A stretch of DNA of 64,000 bases from Mycolicibacterium mageritense. GTDB taxonomy: Bacteria > Actinomycetota > Actinomycetes > Mycobacteriales > Mycobacteriaceae. Position 1 is the first letter of the stretch. Every line of letters begins with the position of its first letter. Of the stretch, positions 23,905-33,008 are shown in pieces. The stretch is from NCBI RefSeq assembly GCF_010727475.1, contig NZ_AP022567.1, forward strand, positions 434,001-498,000. Direction: 5' to 3'. Both the position numbers and the translations under genes were made by a program. Under the pieces are notes generated by a model, which saw nothing but the letters and a program-made list of their open reading frames with translations, ran no database searches and was not told where the DNA came from.

Positions 23905-25910
23905 CCTACCCGAACCTGTTGTCGCCCTTGGACCTGGGCTTCACCACCCTGCGCAACCGCGTCGTGATGGGATCTATGCACACCGGGCTCGAAGACCGGG
24001 CCCGCGACACCGGCAAGCTCGCCGAGTACTTCGCCGAGCGGGCCCGCGGCGGCGTCGGACTGATCATCACCGGCGGCTACGCGCCCAACAAGACCGGCTG
24101 GCTGCTGCCGTTCGCGTCGCAACTGGTGTCGTCTGCCGAAGCGCGCCGGCACCGCCGCATCACGCGCGCGGTCCACGACGCCGACAGCAAGATCCTGCTG
24201 CAGATCCTGCACGCGGGACGCTATGCGTACCACCCGTTTTCGGTGAGCGCATCATCGATCAAGGCCCCGATCAACCCTTTTACGCCGCGACGGCTCCGTA
24301 ACGTTCAAGGCACCATCGACGACTTCGTCCGCTGCGCGCTGCTGGCCCGAGAGGCCGGCTATGACGGCGTCGAGATCATGGGCAGCGAGGGCTATCTGCT
24401 CAACCAGTTCCTGGCGCCGCGCACGAACAAGCGCACCGACGCGTGGGGCGGCACCCCGGAGAAACGCCGGCGTTTCCCGGTCGAGATCGTGCGCCGCGTC
24501 CGCGAAGCCGTCGGCACCGATTTCATCCTGTGCTACCGCATGTCGATGGCCGACTACGTGGAGGACGGCCAGAGCTGGGACGAAATCGTCGCACTAGCAA
24601 GTGAAGTCGAAGCAGCCGGTGCGACGATCATCAACTCCGGGTTCGGCTGGCACGAGGCGCGGGTGCCCACCATCGTCACGTCGGTACCCAACAGCGCGTT
24701 CGTCGACATCAGCAGCGCTCTGGCCGAACACGTCTCGATTCCGGTGGTCGCCTCAAACCGCATCAACATGCCGCAGACCGCCGAACAGATCCTCGCCGAC
24801 ACCCACGTGCAGTTGATCTCGATGGCGCGCCCGTTGCTGAGCGATCCCGAATGGGTGCACAAAGCCGCGGCCGACCAGGCCGACGAGATCAACACGTGCA
24901 TCGCGTGCAATCAGGCCTGCCTCGACCACGCATTCGTGCACAAGAGTGTGTCGTGTCTGCTCAACCCGCGGGCCGGCCGGGAGACCTCACTGGTCCTGTC
25001 GCCCACCCGGCGCGCCCGTTCGGTGGCCGTCGTCGGAGCGGGCCCGGCGGGCCTGGCCACCGCGGTCAACGCCGCCCAGCGCGGCCACCGGGTCACGCTG
25101 TTCGAGGCTGCCGCGGAGATCGGCGGTCAATTCGACTTGGCCAGAAGGATTCCCGGCAAGGAGGAATTCGCCGAGACGATCCGCTACTACACCACCATGC
25201 TGGACAAGCACGGCGTCGACGTGCGGCTGTCCACCCGGGCCGGGGTCGACGAGGTCACCGGCTACGACGACGTGGTGCTGGCGACCGGGGTGACGCCGCG
25301 CATGCCCGACATTCCCGGGATCGATCACCCGAAGGTGCTGTCGTATGCCCAAGCCCTCACCGGTGCCCCCGTGGGCGAAACCGTCGCCGTGATCGGCGCG
25401 GGCGGCATCGGTTTCGATGTCAGCGAATTTCTGACAACCGACTCGTCGCCCACGCTCAATCTCAAGGAATGGAAGGCCGAATGGGGCGCGGCCGACCCCC
25501 AGGAGGCCCGCGGCGCACTGATCACTCCCCTGCCGGCCCCGGCGGTCCGCGAGGTGTATCTGCTGCAGCGCACCAAGGGGCCGCAGGGTCGCAAGTTGGG
25601 TAAGACCTCGGGCTGGGTGCACCGAGCCTCACTGAAAGCCAAAGGGGTGCAACAGCTGTCGGGTGTGAACTACGAACGCATCGACGACGCCGGACTGCAC
25701 ATCAGCTTCGGGCCTGAACATGCGGATCCCCGAGTGCTCGAGGTCGACAACGTAGTCATCTGCGCCGGCCAGGAATCCGTGCGCGACCTCGAAGACGCCC
25801 TGCGCGCCAGGGGAATCGAACCGCACATCATCGGCGGCGCGGACGTGGCGGCCGAACTCGACGCCAAACGAGCCATCCGCCAGGGCACCGAACTCGCCGC
25901 ACGGTTGTGA
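23901..25910 (+). CDS. fadH: NADPH-dependent 2,4-dienoyl-CoA reductase
   Basis: 669-aa flavo-iron-sulfur enzyme that reduces 2,4-dienoyl-CoA intermediates in beta-oxidation of unsaturated fatty acids. The N-terminal OYE-like FMN barrel (about 1-340; PLDLGFTTLRNRVVMGSMH, GGVGLIITGGY) is followed by the 4Fe-4S ligands in CIACNQACLDHAFVHK and SCLLNP (near 333-353), an FAD site VAVVGAGPAGLATAVNAA (near 376) and an NADPH site VAVIGAGGIGFD (near 495). Start: GTG 23901 with AAGGAGA 6 nt upstream, overlapping the padR stop. The frame stays open back to 23367, but that part is an Arg-rich shadow of padR. Corresponds to Rv1175c. Confidence 0.93.
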   Translation: MTYPNLLSPLDLGFTTLRNRVVMGSMHTGLEDRARDTGKLAEYFAERARGGVGLIITGGYAPNKTGWLLPFASQLVSSAEARRHRRITRAVHDADSKILLQILHAGRYAYHPFSVSASSIKAPINPFTPRRLRNVQGTIDDFVRCALLAREAGYDGVEIMGSEGYLLNQFLAPRTNKRTDAWGGTPEKRRRFPVEIVRRVREAVGTDFILCYRMSMADYVEDGQSWDEIVALASEVEAAGATIINSGFGWHEARVPTIVTSVPNSAFVDISSALAEHVSIPVVASNRINMPQTAEQILADTHVQLISMARPLLSDPEWVHKAAADQADEINTCIACNQACLDHAFVHKSVSCLLNPRAGRETSLVLSPTRRARSVAVVGAGPAGLATAVNAAQRGHRVTLFEAAAEIGGQFDLARRIPGKEEFAETIRYYTTMLDKHGVDVRLSTRAGVDEVTGYDDVVLATGVTPRMPDIPGIDHPKVLSYAQALTGAPVGETVAVIGAGGIGFDVSEFLTTDSSPTLNLKEWKAEWGAADPQEARGALITPLPAPAVREVYLLQRTKGPQGRKLGKTSGWVHRASLKAKGVQQLSGVNYERIDDAGLHISFGPEHADPRVLEVDNVVICAGQESVRDLEDALRARGIEPHIIGGADVAAELDAKRAIRQGTELAARL

Positions 25911-25935
25911 CCGTGGTGCGGCGCCGGAATAGGTT

Positions 25936-25980
25936 GTCGCGCTGGGCGGCTCCGGAGGGCTGAGAGCCACCCAGCGCGAC
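25936..25980. terminator. Bidirectional hairpin between fadH and the yceI-like gene
   Basis: GTCGCGCTGGGCGGCT (25936-25951) pairs with AGCCACCCAGCGCGAC (25965-25980): a 16-bp stem with one mismatch and a 13-nt loop. It lies between two convergent genes. No T tract is present, as is usual for mycobacterial intrinsic terminators. Confidence 0.7.
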
Positions 25981-26007
25981 ATGCCTGCGGGCGCTACGGG
26001 CTACGCC

Positions 26008-26562
26008 TCAGGCCTGCTTGAGCGCCTCGATCTCGAGGGTGATGGTCACCTTGTCGCCGATGACGGTGCCACCGGTCTCCAGCGGCATGTCGATGTCGAT
26101 ACCGAAGTCCTTGCGGTTCAAGACGACCGAGGCCTCGAAGCCCGCAACCGGTCCCTGGCCCATGCCGGGGTTGACGCCGTTGAACTCGAGCTTGAGCGAA
26201 ACCGGCTTGGTCACGCCCTTGAGGGTGAAGTCACCGTCGACGACGTAGTCGTCGCCGTCGCGCCGCACACCGGTCGAGACGAACGTGGCGGTGGGGTGAT
26301 TCTCGGCGTCGAAGAAGTCTGCAGACCGCACGTGCGCGTCGCGCTGCTCGTTGCGGGTGTTGATCGAGTTGACGTCGATGGTGGCACTCACCGACGGGGT
26401 GCCGTCCTCGGCGACGACGATTTCGCCGCTGAACGTCTCGAAGCTGCCGCGAACCTTGCTCACCATCAGATGCCGGACTGAAAAGTTGATCGAGGAGTGC
26501 ACGGGGTCGATCGCCCAGGTTCCGGCGGTCAGGTCGGTGTCCAGTGCTACTGCTGCAGTCAT
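26008..26562 (-). CDS. YceI-family lipid-binding protein
   Basis: 184 aa, a single YceI/lipocalin-like domain that binds long-chain polyprenoids in characterised members. Diagnostic stretches are WAIDPVHSSINFSVRHLMVSKVRGSF at the N-terminus, IDVNSINTRNEQRDAHVRSADFFDAENHP in the centre, and the DFTLKGVTKPVSL strand. ATG 26562 is used because AAGGAG lies 6 nt upstream; the longer frame has no ribosome site. No signal peptide is seen, so it is probably cytosolic, as in several mycobacterial paralogues. It is single-gene, convergent with fadH across a hairpin. Confidence 0.9.
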   Translation of the reverse strand: MTAAVALDTDLTAGTWAIDPVHSSINFSVRHLMVSKVRGSFETFSGEIVVAEDGTPSVSATIDVNSINTRNEQRDAHVRSADFFDAENHPTATFVSTGVRRDGDDYVVDGDFTLKGVTKPVSLKLEFNGVNPGMGQGPVAGFEASVVLNRKDFGIDIDMPLETGGTVIGDKVTITLEIEALKQA

Positions 26563-26740
26563 GTCGTCTCCTTGCTTTCGAGGGCCGGCCCGTCCGGCGC
26601 CTTCAAGAAGGGTAACCGGACCACGGTCCGATTCCATTCCCGGGAAGTCGAGGAATTTTCGAGAATTTTCGGCCGCCGCAGCGCAGGATGCTCTGACCAC
26701 TATTTGTCGTGCACGACAATTTCGACCGAAGGACCATCAC

Positions 26741-27325
26741 ATGCGCGCCGCCGCCCTCGGACTCATCCTTGGAGTCACTGCCGTCCCCCTGATCGGCGTG
26801 GGTACAGCCCCAGTCGCAGGCGCTTACAGCAACTGCTCCGAAGCCCGGGCAGCCGGTGCCGCACCCCTGTACGCGGGACAACCTGGATACAGCCGGAAGC
26901 TCGATCGCGACGGCGACGGCGTGGCATGCGAAACCGGCGGCGGCAGTGCAGCGACCGGAAGTCTTCCGCTGCTCGGCGTGCCGAATGTTCCCGTGGCACC
27001 CGCACCCGCGGTACCACCCGCCGCGCCCGCACCGACGGGTACCGGCGCCGCGATCACCACGGTGGTCCAGTGGACAGGCACGGACTGCATCGACATCACT
27101 GCCCCGGCCGGATCCGCAGGCACACTGCAGACCGCGACCCACTGCGGCGGTCAGGCCACCTTGACGAGCAGTGGCAGCGGCGACCAGATGGTCGGGGCCG
27201 ACCCGATCATCGGCGACGCCGGAACGCTGTCGTGCGAAATCCTGAGCGGGCGGCTCGTCGACGCAGGCACGGCCGGCGACGGGCACGACGTCAACTGCCT
27301 CACCCGCGCCGACGCGCTGTCGTAG
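26741..27325 (+). CDS. Secreted excalibur (calcium-binding) domain protein
   Basis: 194 aa. A signal peptide (about 1-28, ending near APVAGA) precedes an excalibur domain with NCSEARAAGAAPLYAG, then KLDRDGDGVACE, the DxDxDGxxCE calcium loop. A Pro/Ala linker (about 68-95) leads to a C-terminal domain with four cysteines (two likely disulfides) and a closing DGHDVNCLTR, which resembles a second, degenerate D-x-D-x-x-C motif. GAAGGA lies 7 nt before ATG 26741. The gene is divergent from the yceI-like gene and converges on fbiC with 12 bp between stops. Function is unknown; excalibur modules occur in surface nucleases and cell-wall proteins. Confidence 0.82.
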   Translation: MRAAALGLILGVTAVPLIGVGTAPVAGAYSNCSEARAAGAAPLYAGQPGYSRKLDRDGDGVACETGGGSAATGSLPLLGVPNVPVAPAPAVPPAAPAPTGTGAAITTVVQWTGTDCIDITAPAGSAGTLQTATHCGGQATLTSSGSGDQMVGADPIIGDAGTLSCEILSGRLVDAGTAGDGHDVNCLTRADALS

Positions 27326-27337
27326 CGCTCGCAGTGA

Positions 27338-29917
27338 CTACGCGGCGAGAGGCGTGTAGTCGGTGGTGCGTTGGCGTGCTGGGCGGCCGATGCCCTCGGC
27401 GATCGCGACCAGCTCCGCCACCGTCTTGGCCGAACCGTTCTCCGAACCGGCCATGCGCGAGATGGTCTCTTCCATCAACGTGCCGCCCAGATCGTTGGCA
27501 CCGCCCCGCAGCATCACCTGGGTGCGCTCGACACCGAGCTTGACCCAGCTGGTCTGGATGTGAGAGATCCGGCCATGCAACATGATCCGGGCCAACGCAT
27601 GCACGGCCCGGTTGTCACGGTGCGTCGGCCCCGGACGCGCCCCACCGGCCAGGTACAGCGGTGAGGACTGGTGCACGAACGGCAGCGGCACGAATTCGGT
27701 GAACCCGCCGGTCTTGTCCTGGATCGAGCGCAGCACGTTGAGGTGGCCCACCCAGTGCCGCGGGGTGTCGACGTGGCCGTACATCATCGTCGACGACGAC
27801 CGCAGCCCGACTTCGTGCGCGGTGGTCACCACATTGATCCACTCCGACGTCGGCAGCTTGCCCTTGGTCAAAACCCACCGCACCTCGTCGTCGAGGATCT
27901 CGGCAGCCGTGCCCGGGATGGTGTCCAGGCCGGCCTCACGCAGCGACGTCAGCCACTCCCGCACCGACATCCCACTGCGCGTCACGCCGTTGGCGATCTC
28001 CATGGGCGAGAAGGCGTGCACGTGCATGGACGGCACGCGCTTCTTGACCGCACGGACCAGATCCGCATAACCCGTGACGGGCAGCTCGGGATCGATGCCG
28101 CCCTGCATGCACACCTCGGTCGCCCCCGCGACGTGCGCCTCCCACGCCCGGTCGGCAACCTCGTCGGTCGACAACGAGTACGCGTCGGCGTCACCCTTGC
28201 GCTGCGCGAACGCGCAGAACCGGCAGCCGGTGTAGCAGATGTTGGTGAAGTTGATGTTGCGGTTGACGACGAACGTGACGTCATCGCCGACGACGTCACG
28301 GCGCAGCGAATCCGCCAGCGCGGTAACCGCTTCCAACGCAGGCCCGTCCGCAGTGGCCAGCGCCAGATACTCGTCGTCACTGCAGCCGGCCGGGTCACGT
28401 TCGGCCGAACGCAGCGCCGCCAGCACATCGGTGTCGATGCGTTCGGGCGCCCGCGCCGCCAACTCGGTGACCTTGGCGCGGATCGACTCCCAGTCACCGA
28501 ACGCGCTGTCGAGGTCACTGCGCGTCTCGGTGAGCCGCCCCTCGGAATCGATCGCCGTGTGCAGATCGGTGCGCCCCAACGATTCGGATGCCTCGTCGGG
28601 CTCTTGCCAGGGCCGACCGACCGGGTTGACGTCGAGCGCATAACCGGTGTCCGCGTCCGCCAGTGCGTCGACGTGGCTGCGCACCCGCGGGTCGATCCAC
28701 GCCGCCCCGGCCTGCACATACTGCGGTTGCGCGGTCAGCCGCTGCACCAGGTCATAGCCCGCCTCGGCGGTCACATCGGCCAGATCGTCCAACGCGGGCC
28801 ACGGACGCTCGGGGTTGACGTGGTCAGGAGTCAGCGGCGAAACACCGCCCCAATCGTCGACACCCGCGCCGATCAGCGCCAGGCATTCGTCGCGCGAGAC
28901 CAGGTTCGGCGGAGCCTGGATGCGCATCTTCGGGCCCAGCACCAGGCGGGTGACCGCAATGGTCGCCAGGAAGTCGTCGATCCCGGCGTCGGGCGCCGAC
29001 GCCATTGCCGTGTGATCCTTGGCCCGGAAGTTCTGCACGATCACTTCCTGAACGTGGCCGAACTCCTTGTGGGACTTGCGGATCGCATGCATGGTCTCGG
29101 CGCGCTCGACCAGCGTCTCACCGATTCCCACCAGCAGACCTGTCGTGAACGGGATCGACAGCCGCCCGGCATCGTCGAGAGTGCGCAGCCGCACCGCCGG
29201 ATCCTTGTCGGGACTGCCGTAATGCGCCTCACCCTTGGTTTCGAAAAGCCGCCGCGACGTGGTCTCCAGCATCATGCCCATCGACGGAGCGACCGGCTTG
29301 AGCCGCGACAGCTCCGACCAGCTCATCACCCCGGGATTCAGGTGCGGCAGCAGGCCGGTCTCTTCCAAAACCCGGATGGCCATCGCCCGCACGTAGTCCA
29401 GCGTCGAGTCGTACCCACGCTCGTCGAGCCACTGCCGGGCCTCGTCCCAGCGATCCTCCGGACGGTCACCGAGTGTGAAAAGCGCTTCCTTGCAACCCAG
29501 TTCAGCGCCACGCCGAGCCACGTCGAGGATCTCGTCGGGCTCCATGTACATGCCCATGCCCTGGGCGCGCAGCCGGCCCGGCACGGTCACGAACGTGCAG
29601 TAGTGGCACGTGTCGCGGCACAGATGGGTGACGGGGATGAACACCTTGCGCGAGTAGCTGACCGGCAGCCTGCCGCCCGGGCCGCGCCGGCCCGCCGACT
29701 CCAGACCCGCATCCCGCACCCGCGCCGCGCTACGACACAGCTCGACCAGATCATCACCGCGCGCGGTCATCGCGATCGCGGCCTCGTCGACGTTGAGCGC
29801 AACGCCGTCGCGCGCTCTTCGCAGCACACGCCGCAACGCTGAGGGGCTGGGCGCCCCGGCTTTCGGTGGGACCACGGGGCTCGGCAAGTCGGCGCCGCGC
29901 TGGGGGTTCAGAGCCAC
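27338..29917 (-). CDS. fbiC: 7,8-didemethyl-8-hydroxy-5-deazariboflavin (FO) synthase
   Basis: 859-aa fusion of two radical SAM enzymes that together make FO, the chromophore of coenzyme F420, from tyrosine and a ribityl-uracil. The CofG-like half carries CRDTCHYCTF (CxxxCxxC, near 100) and the CofH-like half carries CYTGCRFCAFAQRKGD (near 565). GTG 29917 is chosen (VALNPQRG), giving a length matching M. tuberculosis FbiC (856 aa); the extension to 30010 is unsupported. F420 in mycobacteria supports redox defence and activates nitroimidazole drugs. A long antisense open frame (27671-29842) is a shadow. Confidence 0.97.
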   Translation of the reverse strand: MALNPQRGADLPSPVVPPKAGAPSPSALRRVLRRARDGVALNVDEAAIAMTARGDDLVELCRSAARVRDAGLESAGRRGPGGRLPVSYSRKVFIPVTHLCRDTCHYCTFVTVPGRLRAQGMGMYMEPDEILDVARRGAELGCKEALFTLGDRPEDRWDEARQWLDERGYDSTLDYVRAMAIRVLEETGLLPHLNPGVMSWSELSRLKPVAPSMGMMLETTSRRLFETKGEAHYGSPDKDPAVRLRTLDDAGRLSIPFTTGLLVGIGETLVERAETMHAIRKSHKEFGHVQEVIVQNFRAKDHTAMASAPDAGIDDFLATIAVTRLVLGPKMRIQAPPNLVSRDECLALIGAGVDDWGGVSPLTPDHVNPERPWPALDDLADVTAEAGYDLVQRLTAQPQYVQAGAAWIDPRVRSHVDALADADTGYALDVNPVGRPWQEPDEASESLGRTDLHTAIDSEGRLTETRSDLDSAFGDWESIRAKVTELAARAPERIDTDVLAALRSAERDPAGCSDDEYLALATADGPALEAVTALADSLRRDVVGDDVTFVVNRNINFTNICYTGCRFCAFAQRKGDADAYSLSTDEVADRAWEAHVAGATEVCMQGGIDPELPVTGYADLVRAVKKRVPSMHVHAFSPMEIANGVTRSGMSVREWLTSLREAGLDTIPGTAAEILDDEVRWVLTKGKLPTSEWINVVTTAHEVGLRSSSTMMYGHVDTPRHWVGHLNVLRSIQDKTGGFTEFVPLPFVHQSSPLYLAGGARPGPTHRDNRAVHALARIMLHGRISHIQTSWVKLGVERTQVMLRGGANDLGGTLMEETISRMAGSENGSAKTVAELVAIAEGIGRPARQRTTDYTPLAA

Positions 29918-30148
29918 TTCCGTGTAACCCCGGCGTTGTCCACAATCATCCACGCGTCTCACATTCTGAAACCACTCCGCCTGGCATACCGGCCACAGTA
30001 GTCCCAGCATCGGTACCCGTGGCGACCCGCCGGTGGCTGCGCAGTCCGCGATGTTCGCATTGTTGTTTCCAATGCGTTATCTAACTCGCCATCAGCTACA
30101 CACAAGAGAGCGAATCGTGACGATATTGTCAGCATTCACGTTAAGTTG

Positions 30149-30163
30149 AGCCTGGACCAGGCT
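30149..30163. promoter_or_regulatory. Perfect 15-bp dyad upstream of the secreted protein gene
   Basis: AGCCTGG-A-CCAGGCT is a perfect inverted repeat 22 bp before ATG 30186, where it could be an operator or a 5'-UTR hairpin. The rest of the gap to fbiC (29918-30185) has nothing else recognisable. Confidence 0.4.
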
Positions 30164-30185
30164 GCGATTTTCCAGGGGTGGTGCA

Positions 30186-31532
30186 ATGAGGGTCTCTGTC
30201 CGCTCGTATGTGATGGCGGGAGCAGCGGCAGCCACTGCAACTGCCGTAGCGCTCGCACCATTGCAGGCCACCCCCTCCGACGTCGCGGTCCCCGCGCACG
30301 CCACCCCGACCACCCAGCCGCATCTGTCGCAGGCCATGGTCGACCTGTTGGCCGCGGCCAGCCGAATGACCGCCGCGCTGCCGGTGCCCAAGGCGCCGAA
30401 CGTGAGCGGGGCACCTGCCGGTGCGGCGCCCGCTGCGGCCGTCACCGGTGACGTCACGGTTCAGAACGCCGCGAGTGATTTCGTCACGTCGGCCTATGAG
30501 TACATCCAGGACTGGGTCAACTGGGGCGTGAATTACGGCGTCGACATCGCGTACTGGCTGGGTGGCTGGGGAGTACCGTTCGCGAGCCTCATCGGCGCAC
30601 AGGTCGACATCATCTACTACAGCGCGGTCGTGCCGGTCGCGGACAGTGTCGTCTACAACCTCATCAGCCCCGTCCTCAACAACCCGTTGAACCTGGGCGT
30701 CTGGGCGAACGGCTTGGTGGATGTCGGCTGGAGCATCGTGGCCGCGGCCTGGAACACCGTCGTCGCCGAGGCCAACTACTTCCTCGGCTGGGTACTGCCT
30801 CCGTTGCCGGGACCGCCACCGATATCGCTCGCGGCGACAACGAACCTCACCGCTTCGGCGACCGACGCTTCACAGCCGGTCGACTTCGTCACCGAAACGG
30901 TCACCGGCGGCATCAGCTTGGCGTACGACTCACTGGCCGATGCCGGTAAGCGCCTGGCCGATGCCCTTCAGAACGGACTCGGCGCAGAAGGCGGACTGCT
31001 CGCAGGCGGCGCCATCGACGAGGGCACAACACTCACCGACGCGGTCGGCGAGATCACTCCTGCCGAGGAGATCGCCCCCGCCGTCGCGAAGTCGGTGGAG
31101 GGCCTTGGCACGACGCTCACCGAGACGGCCGAAACCGTCTCCGAGAACGTCGAGAAGATCGCCGGCCTGGCCAGCCAGGACGGCGTCGCCGATGTTCCGA
31201 AGTCGGTGACGCAGTCGCTCACCAAGCCCGACGACACCACGACAGACAAGACCGAGGCCTCCGACACCAAACCCGCGCGGTCACTGACTCGTGCGGTGCG
31301 GGACGCGACCACCAAGGTCGCCGCGGACGTCAAGAAGGCCACCGACGATGTGCGCAATGCGGTGCGCACTATCGGGACTGCCGGCAAGAAGTCGCAGGAG
31401 TCCTCGGAGTCCGACACCAAGTCGGAGGCCAAGTCCGACACCAAGTCCGATGCCGCAAAGCCTGCCAAGAAAGAACAGCGCGAACGGCCGGCGAAGAACA
31501 AGACAGAGGGCAGCTCGGCCAGCAGCGAGTAG
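30186..31532 (+). CDS. Secreted porin-like (GjpA-like) protein with a Lys/Ser-rich tail
   Basis: 448 aa. A signal peptide (about 1-38; VMAGAAAATATAVALAPLQA) precedes a region of hydrophobic and aromatic segments (about 95-220; WGVNYGVDIAYWLGGWGVPF, ISPVLNNPLNLGVWANGL), then an acidic Thr/Glu region and a highly charged, low-complexity tail of Lys/Ser/Thr/Asp (about 340-448). The architecture matches the protein at 34777-36114, and both resemble mycobacterial proteins named after Gordonia porin GjpA. Pore function is not shown by sequence. The Lys-rich tail could bind nucleic acid or anionic wall polymers. A GGGGTGG-like site lies before ATG 30186. It converges on the next gene with 1 bp between. 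Confidence 0.75.
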   Translation: MRVSVRSYVMAGAAAATATAVALAPLQATPSDVAVPAHATPTTQPHLSQAMVDLLAAASRMTAALPVPKAPNVSGAPAGAAPAAAVTGDVTVQNAASDFVTSAYEYIQDWVNWGVNYGVDIAYWLGGWGVPFASLIGAQVDIIYYSAVVPVADSVVYNLISPVLNNPLNLGVWANGLVDVGWSIVAAAWNTVVAEANYFLGWVLPPLPGPPPISLAATTNLTASATDASQPVDFVTETVTGGISLAYDSLADAGKRLADALQNGLGAEGGLLAGGAIDEGTTLTDAVGEITPAEEIAPAVAKSVEGLGTTLTETAETVSENVEKIAGLASQDGVADVPKSVTQSLTKPDDTTTDKTEASDTKPARSLTRAVRDATTKVAADVKKATDDVRNAVRTIGTAGKKSQESSESDTKSEAKSDTKSDAAKPAKKEQRERPAKNKTEGSSASSE

Positions 31533-31533
31533 C

Positions 31534-31977
31534 TCAGTGGCGCTGCCGCCGCCACAACAGCCAGGCCGGTGGCAGCGCCCCGAGCGCGATGAGTAGCAAC
31601 GCGCCGTAGGCCATCAGGCCTTGGCCCGCGAAGATGATGTCCCCACCGGGGCCGCCGAGTGTCATCGCAGCGATCGTCGCGAGCCACGTCCACAGGGGCA
31701 GCGCCGCAAGGCGGTTGGATTCGGTCCACTGCGCCGCGGCCCACACCAGAGCCATGTTGACCGCACCCGCGATCAGCGCGCTGACGGGAAACGGGATCGC
31801 GCCGAGGTAGGACGGCAGCAGGAGCGCGCTGACAACCGCCGAGATGATTCCGTCGACAGCGAGCAGGGTGAGGATGATGCCGGCGAGCACCGGATCGGGA
31901 ATGTCGTCGGCGCGAGAAGAGTCCCCGCTCAGGTCGGGATGCTGTCGAGCAGCGACACCAGGGAACCGACCACCCAC
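31534..31977 (-). CDS. Small membrane protein downstream of mshB (Rv1171-like)
   Basis: 147 aa with four predicted TM segments (about 30-48, 52-75, 88-108, 116-137): ILTLLAVDGIISAVVSALLL, VSALIAGAVNMALVWAAA, LWTWLATIAAMTLGG, and LMAYGALLLIALGALPPAWL. No family name is known to me. GTG 31977 lies inside a 35-codon frame at 31929-32036, so translation is probably coupled to it. Size and place beside mshB match Rv1171. Function unknown; conserved linkage with mshB suggests co-expression. Confidence 0.8.
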   Translation of the reverse strand: MGGRFPGVAARQHPDLSGDSSRADDIPDPVLAGIILTLLAVDGIISAVVSALLLPSYLGAIPFPVSALIAGAVNMALVWAAAQWTESNRLAALPLWTWLATIAAMTLGGPGGDIIFAGQGLMAYGALLLIALGALPPAWLLWRRQRH

Positions 31978-32036
31978 TGGAAGTTGTCGGCCCGGTCCTG
32001 CCAGTGCTGCAGGTTCGGATCCAGATCGGGGTCCAT
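31929..32036 (-). CDS. 35-aa small protein between mshB and the membrane protein
   Basis: Reads MDPDLDPNLQHWQDRADNFQ at the start and ends LVSLLDSIPT. GAAGGG lies 6 nt before ATG 32036. The composition (acidic N-terminus, amphipathic helix, no runs of Arg/Pro) is that of a real peptide, not a shadow frame. It starts 57 bp after mshB and its last 49 bp overlap the start of the membrane protein gene in another frame, so it could act as a translational coupler or a small subunit of that protein. Confidence 0.6.
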   Translation of the reverse strand: MDPDLDPNLQHWQDRADNFQWVVGSLVSLLDSIPT

Positions 32037-32092
32037 GGTTTTCCCTTCGACGCGGCAGCTGACTTTCCGGAGCTTACAACGTCCGGTTCCGG

Positions 32093-32959
32093 CTATTCCA
32101 GATCCAGGCCGGCGAGTAGGTCGGTTTCCCAACCGCGGGCATCGCGCGGGCCCGCCGTTCCCGCGACCAGGACGTAGTGCTCCTCGCCGAGGATGGGCAA
32201 GGCGATGTTGTTGGACAGCGCGCAGGCCTGCGCGTCAGGAGAGACCGTGACCTGGGTGGCATGTGCGCGCATGGCGGCCACCTTGGCCTCCCGCGAGGCA
32301 TTGGCGTCGACGACGGCATCGATACGGCCGTCCGGGTAACCGAACGGCACGTCCTCGATGTTCACCCTGATCCATTCGGCGGGTACGTCGCCCAACGCCT
32401 TCAGGCCGGCCCCCATCGCACTGGTGGCCATGACCGTCCAATAGAACTTCGGTATGGCCCAGTGTTCAGCTGCGGCGGCGACGGCTCGAGTCGTGACGCG
32501 GTGTGTCTGGATGTGGTCGGGATGCCCGTACCCGCCGTCGGGGTCGTAGGTGACGACGACGTGCGGGCGCATCTCCCGGATGATGTCGACCAGTGCGCCG
32601 ACCGCTTCGTCCATGTCGGCGTCGACGAATCGCTGCCGCCCGCGCGCCGGTGTGCCGTCCATCCCGGAATCACGCCAATGCCCGGCGCCGCCGAGGAACT
32701 GCGGTGCGCCGACCCCGAGCGCGGCCAGGGCCGCGGTCAGTTCACTGATGCGGTAGCCGCCGAGCTGGTCGGCGTGGTCGACCGCCAGTTGCGCATAGCG
32801 CTCGCCGATCACCTCCCCCTCTTCCCCCAACGTGCAGGTGACCACCCGGACCTCGGCACCACGTGCGACGTAGTGCGCGATGGTGGCGCCGGTGGTGAGT
32901 GTTTCGTCGTCGGGATGGGCGTGGACGAACAGCAGGCGGGGTTTCTCGTGCGCAGGCAT
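32093..32959 (-). CDS. mshB: N-acetyl-GlcNAc-inositol deacetylase of mycothiol synthesis
   Basis: 288-aa zinc deacetylase that removes acetate from GlcNAc-Ins to give GlcN-Ins, the second dedicated step of mycothiol synthesis. The zinc motif AHPDDE is at residues 14-19 and the third ligand is in GGYGHPDHIQTHR (near 145-157). ATG 32959 is chosen to put AHPDDE near the N-terminus as in M. tuberculosis MshB; the upstream frame to 33040 is open but unsupported. A Shine-Dalgarno sequence is not evident. It is first in a leftward unit with the 35-aa peptide and the membrane protein. Divergent from a ClC channel gene with 49 bp between starts. Confidence 0.93.
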   Translation of the reverse strand: MPAHEKPRLLFVHAHPDDETLTTGATIAHYVARGAEVRVVTCTLGEEGEVIGERYAQLAVDHADQLGGYRISELTAALAALGVGAPQFLGGAGHWRDSGMDGTPARGRQRFVDADMDEAVGALVDIIREMRPHVVVTYDPDGGYGHPDHIQTHRVTTRAVAAAAEHWAIPKFYWTVMATSAMGAGLKALGDVPAEWIRVNIEDVPFGYPDGRIDAVVDANASREAKVAAMRAHATQVTVSPDAQACALSNNIALPILGEEHYVLVAGTAGPRDARGWETDLLAGLDLE

Positions 32960-33008
32960 CCCGACTGACGCTACGCCCCGACGCTCGAGCGGGAAAAGGC
33001 GGTAACGG

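Noticed and set aside
27671..29842. 723-codon plus-strand frame opposite fbiC
   Set aside because: Antisense shadow: His/Arg/Val-rich, no domains, fully inside a certain gene.
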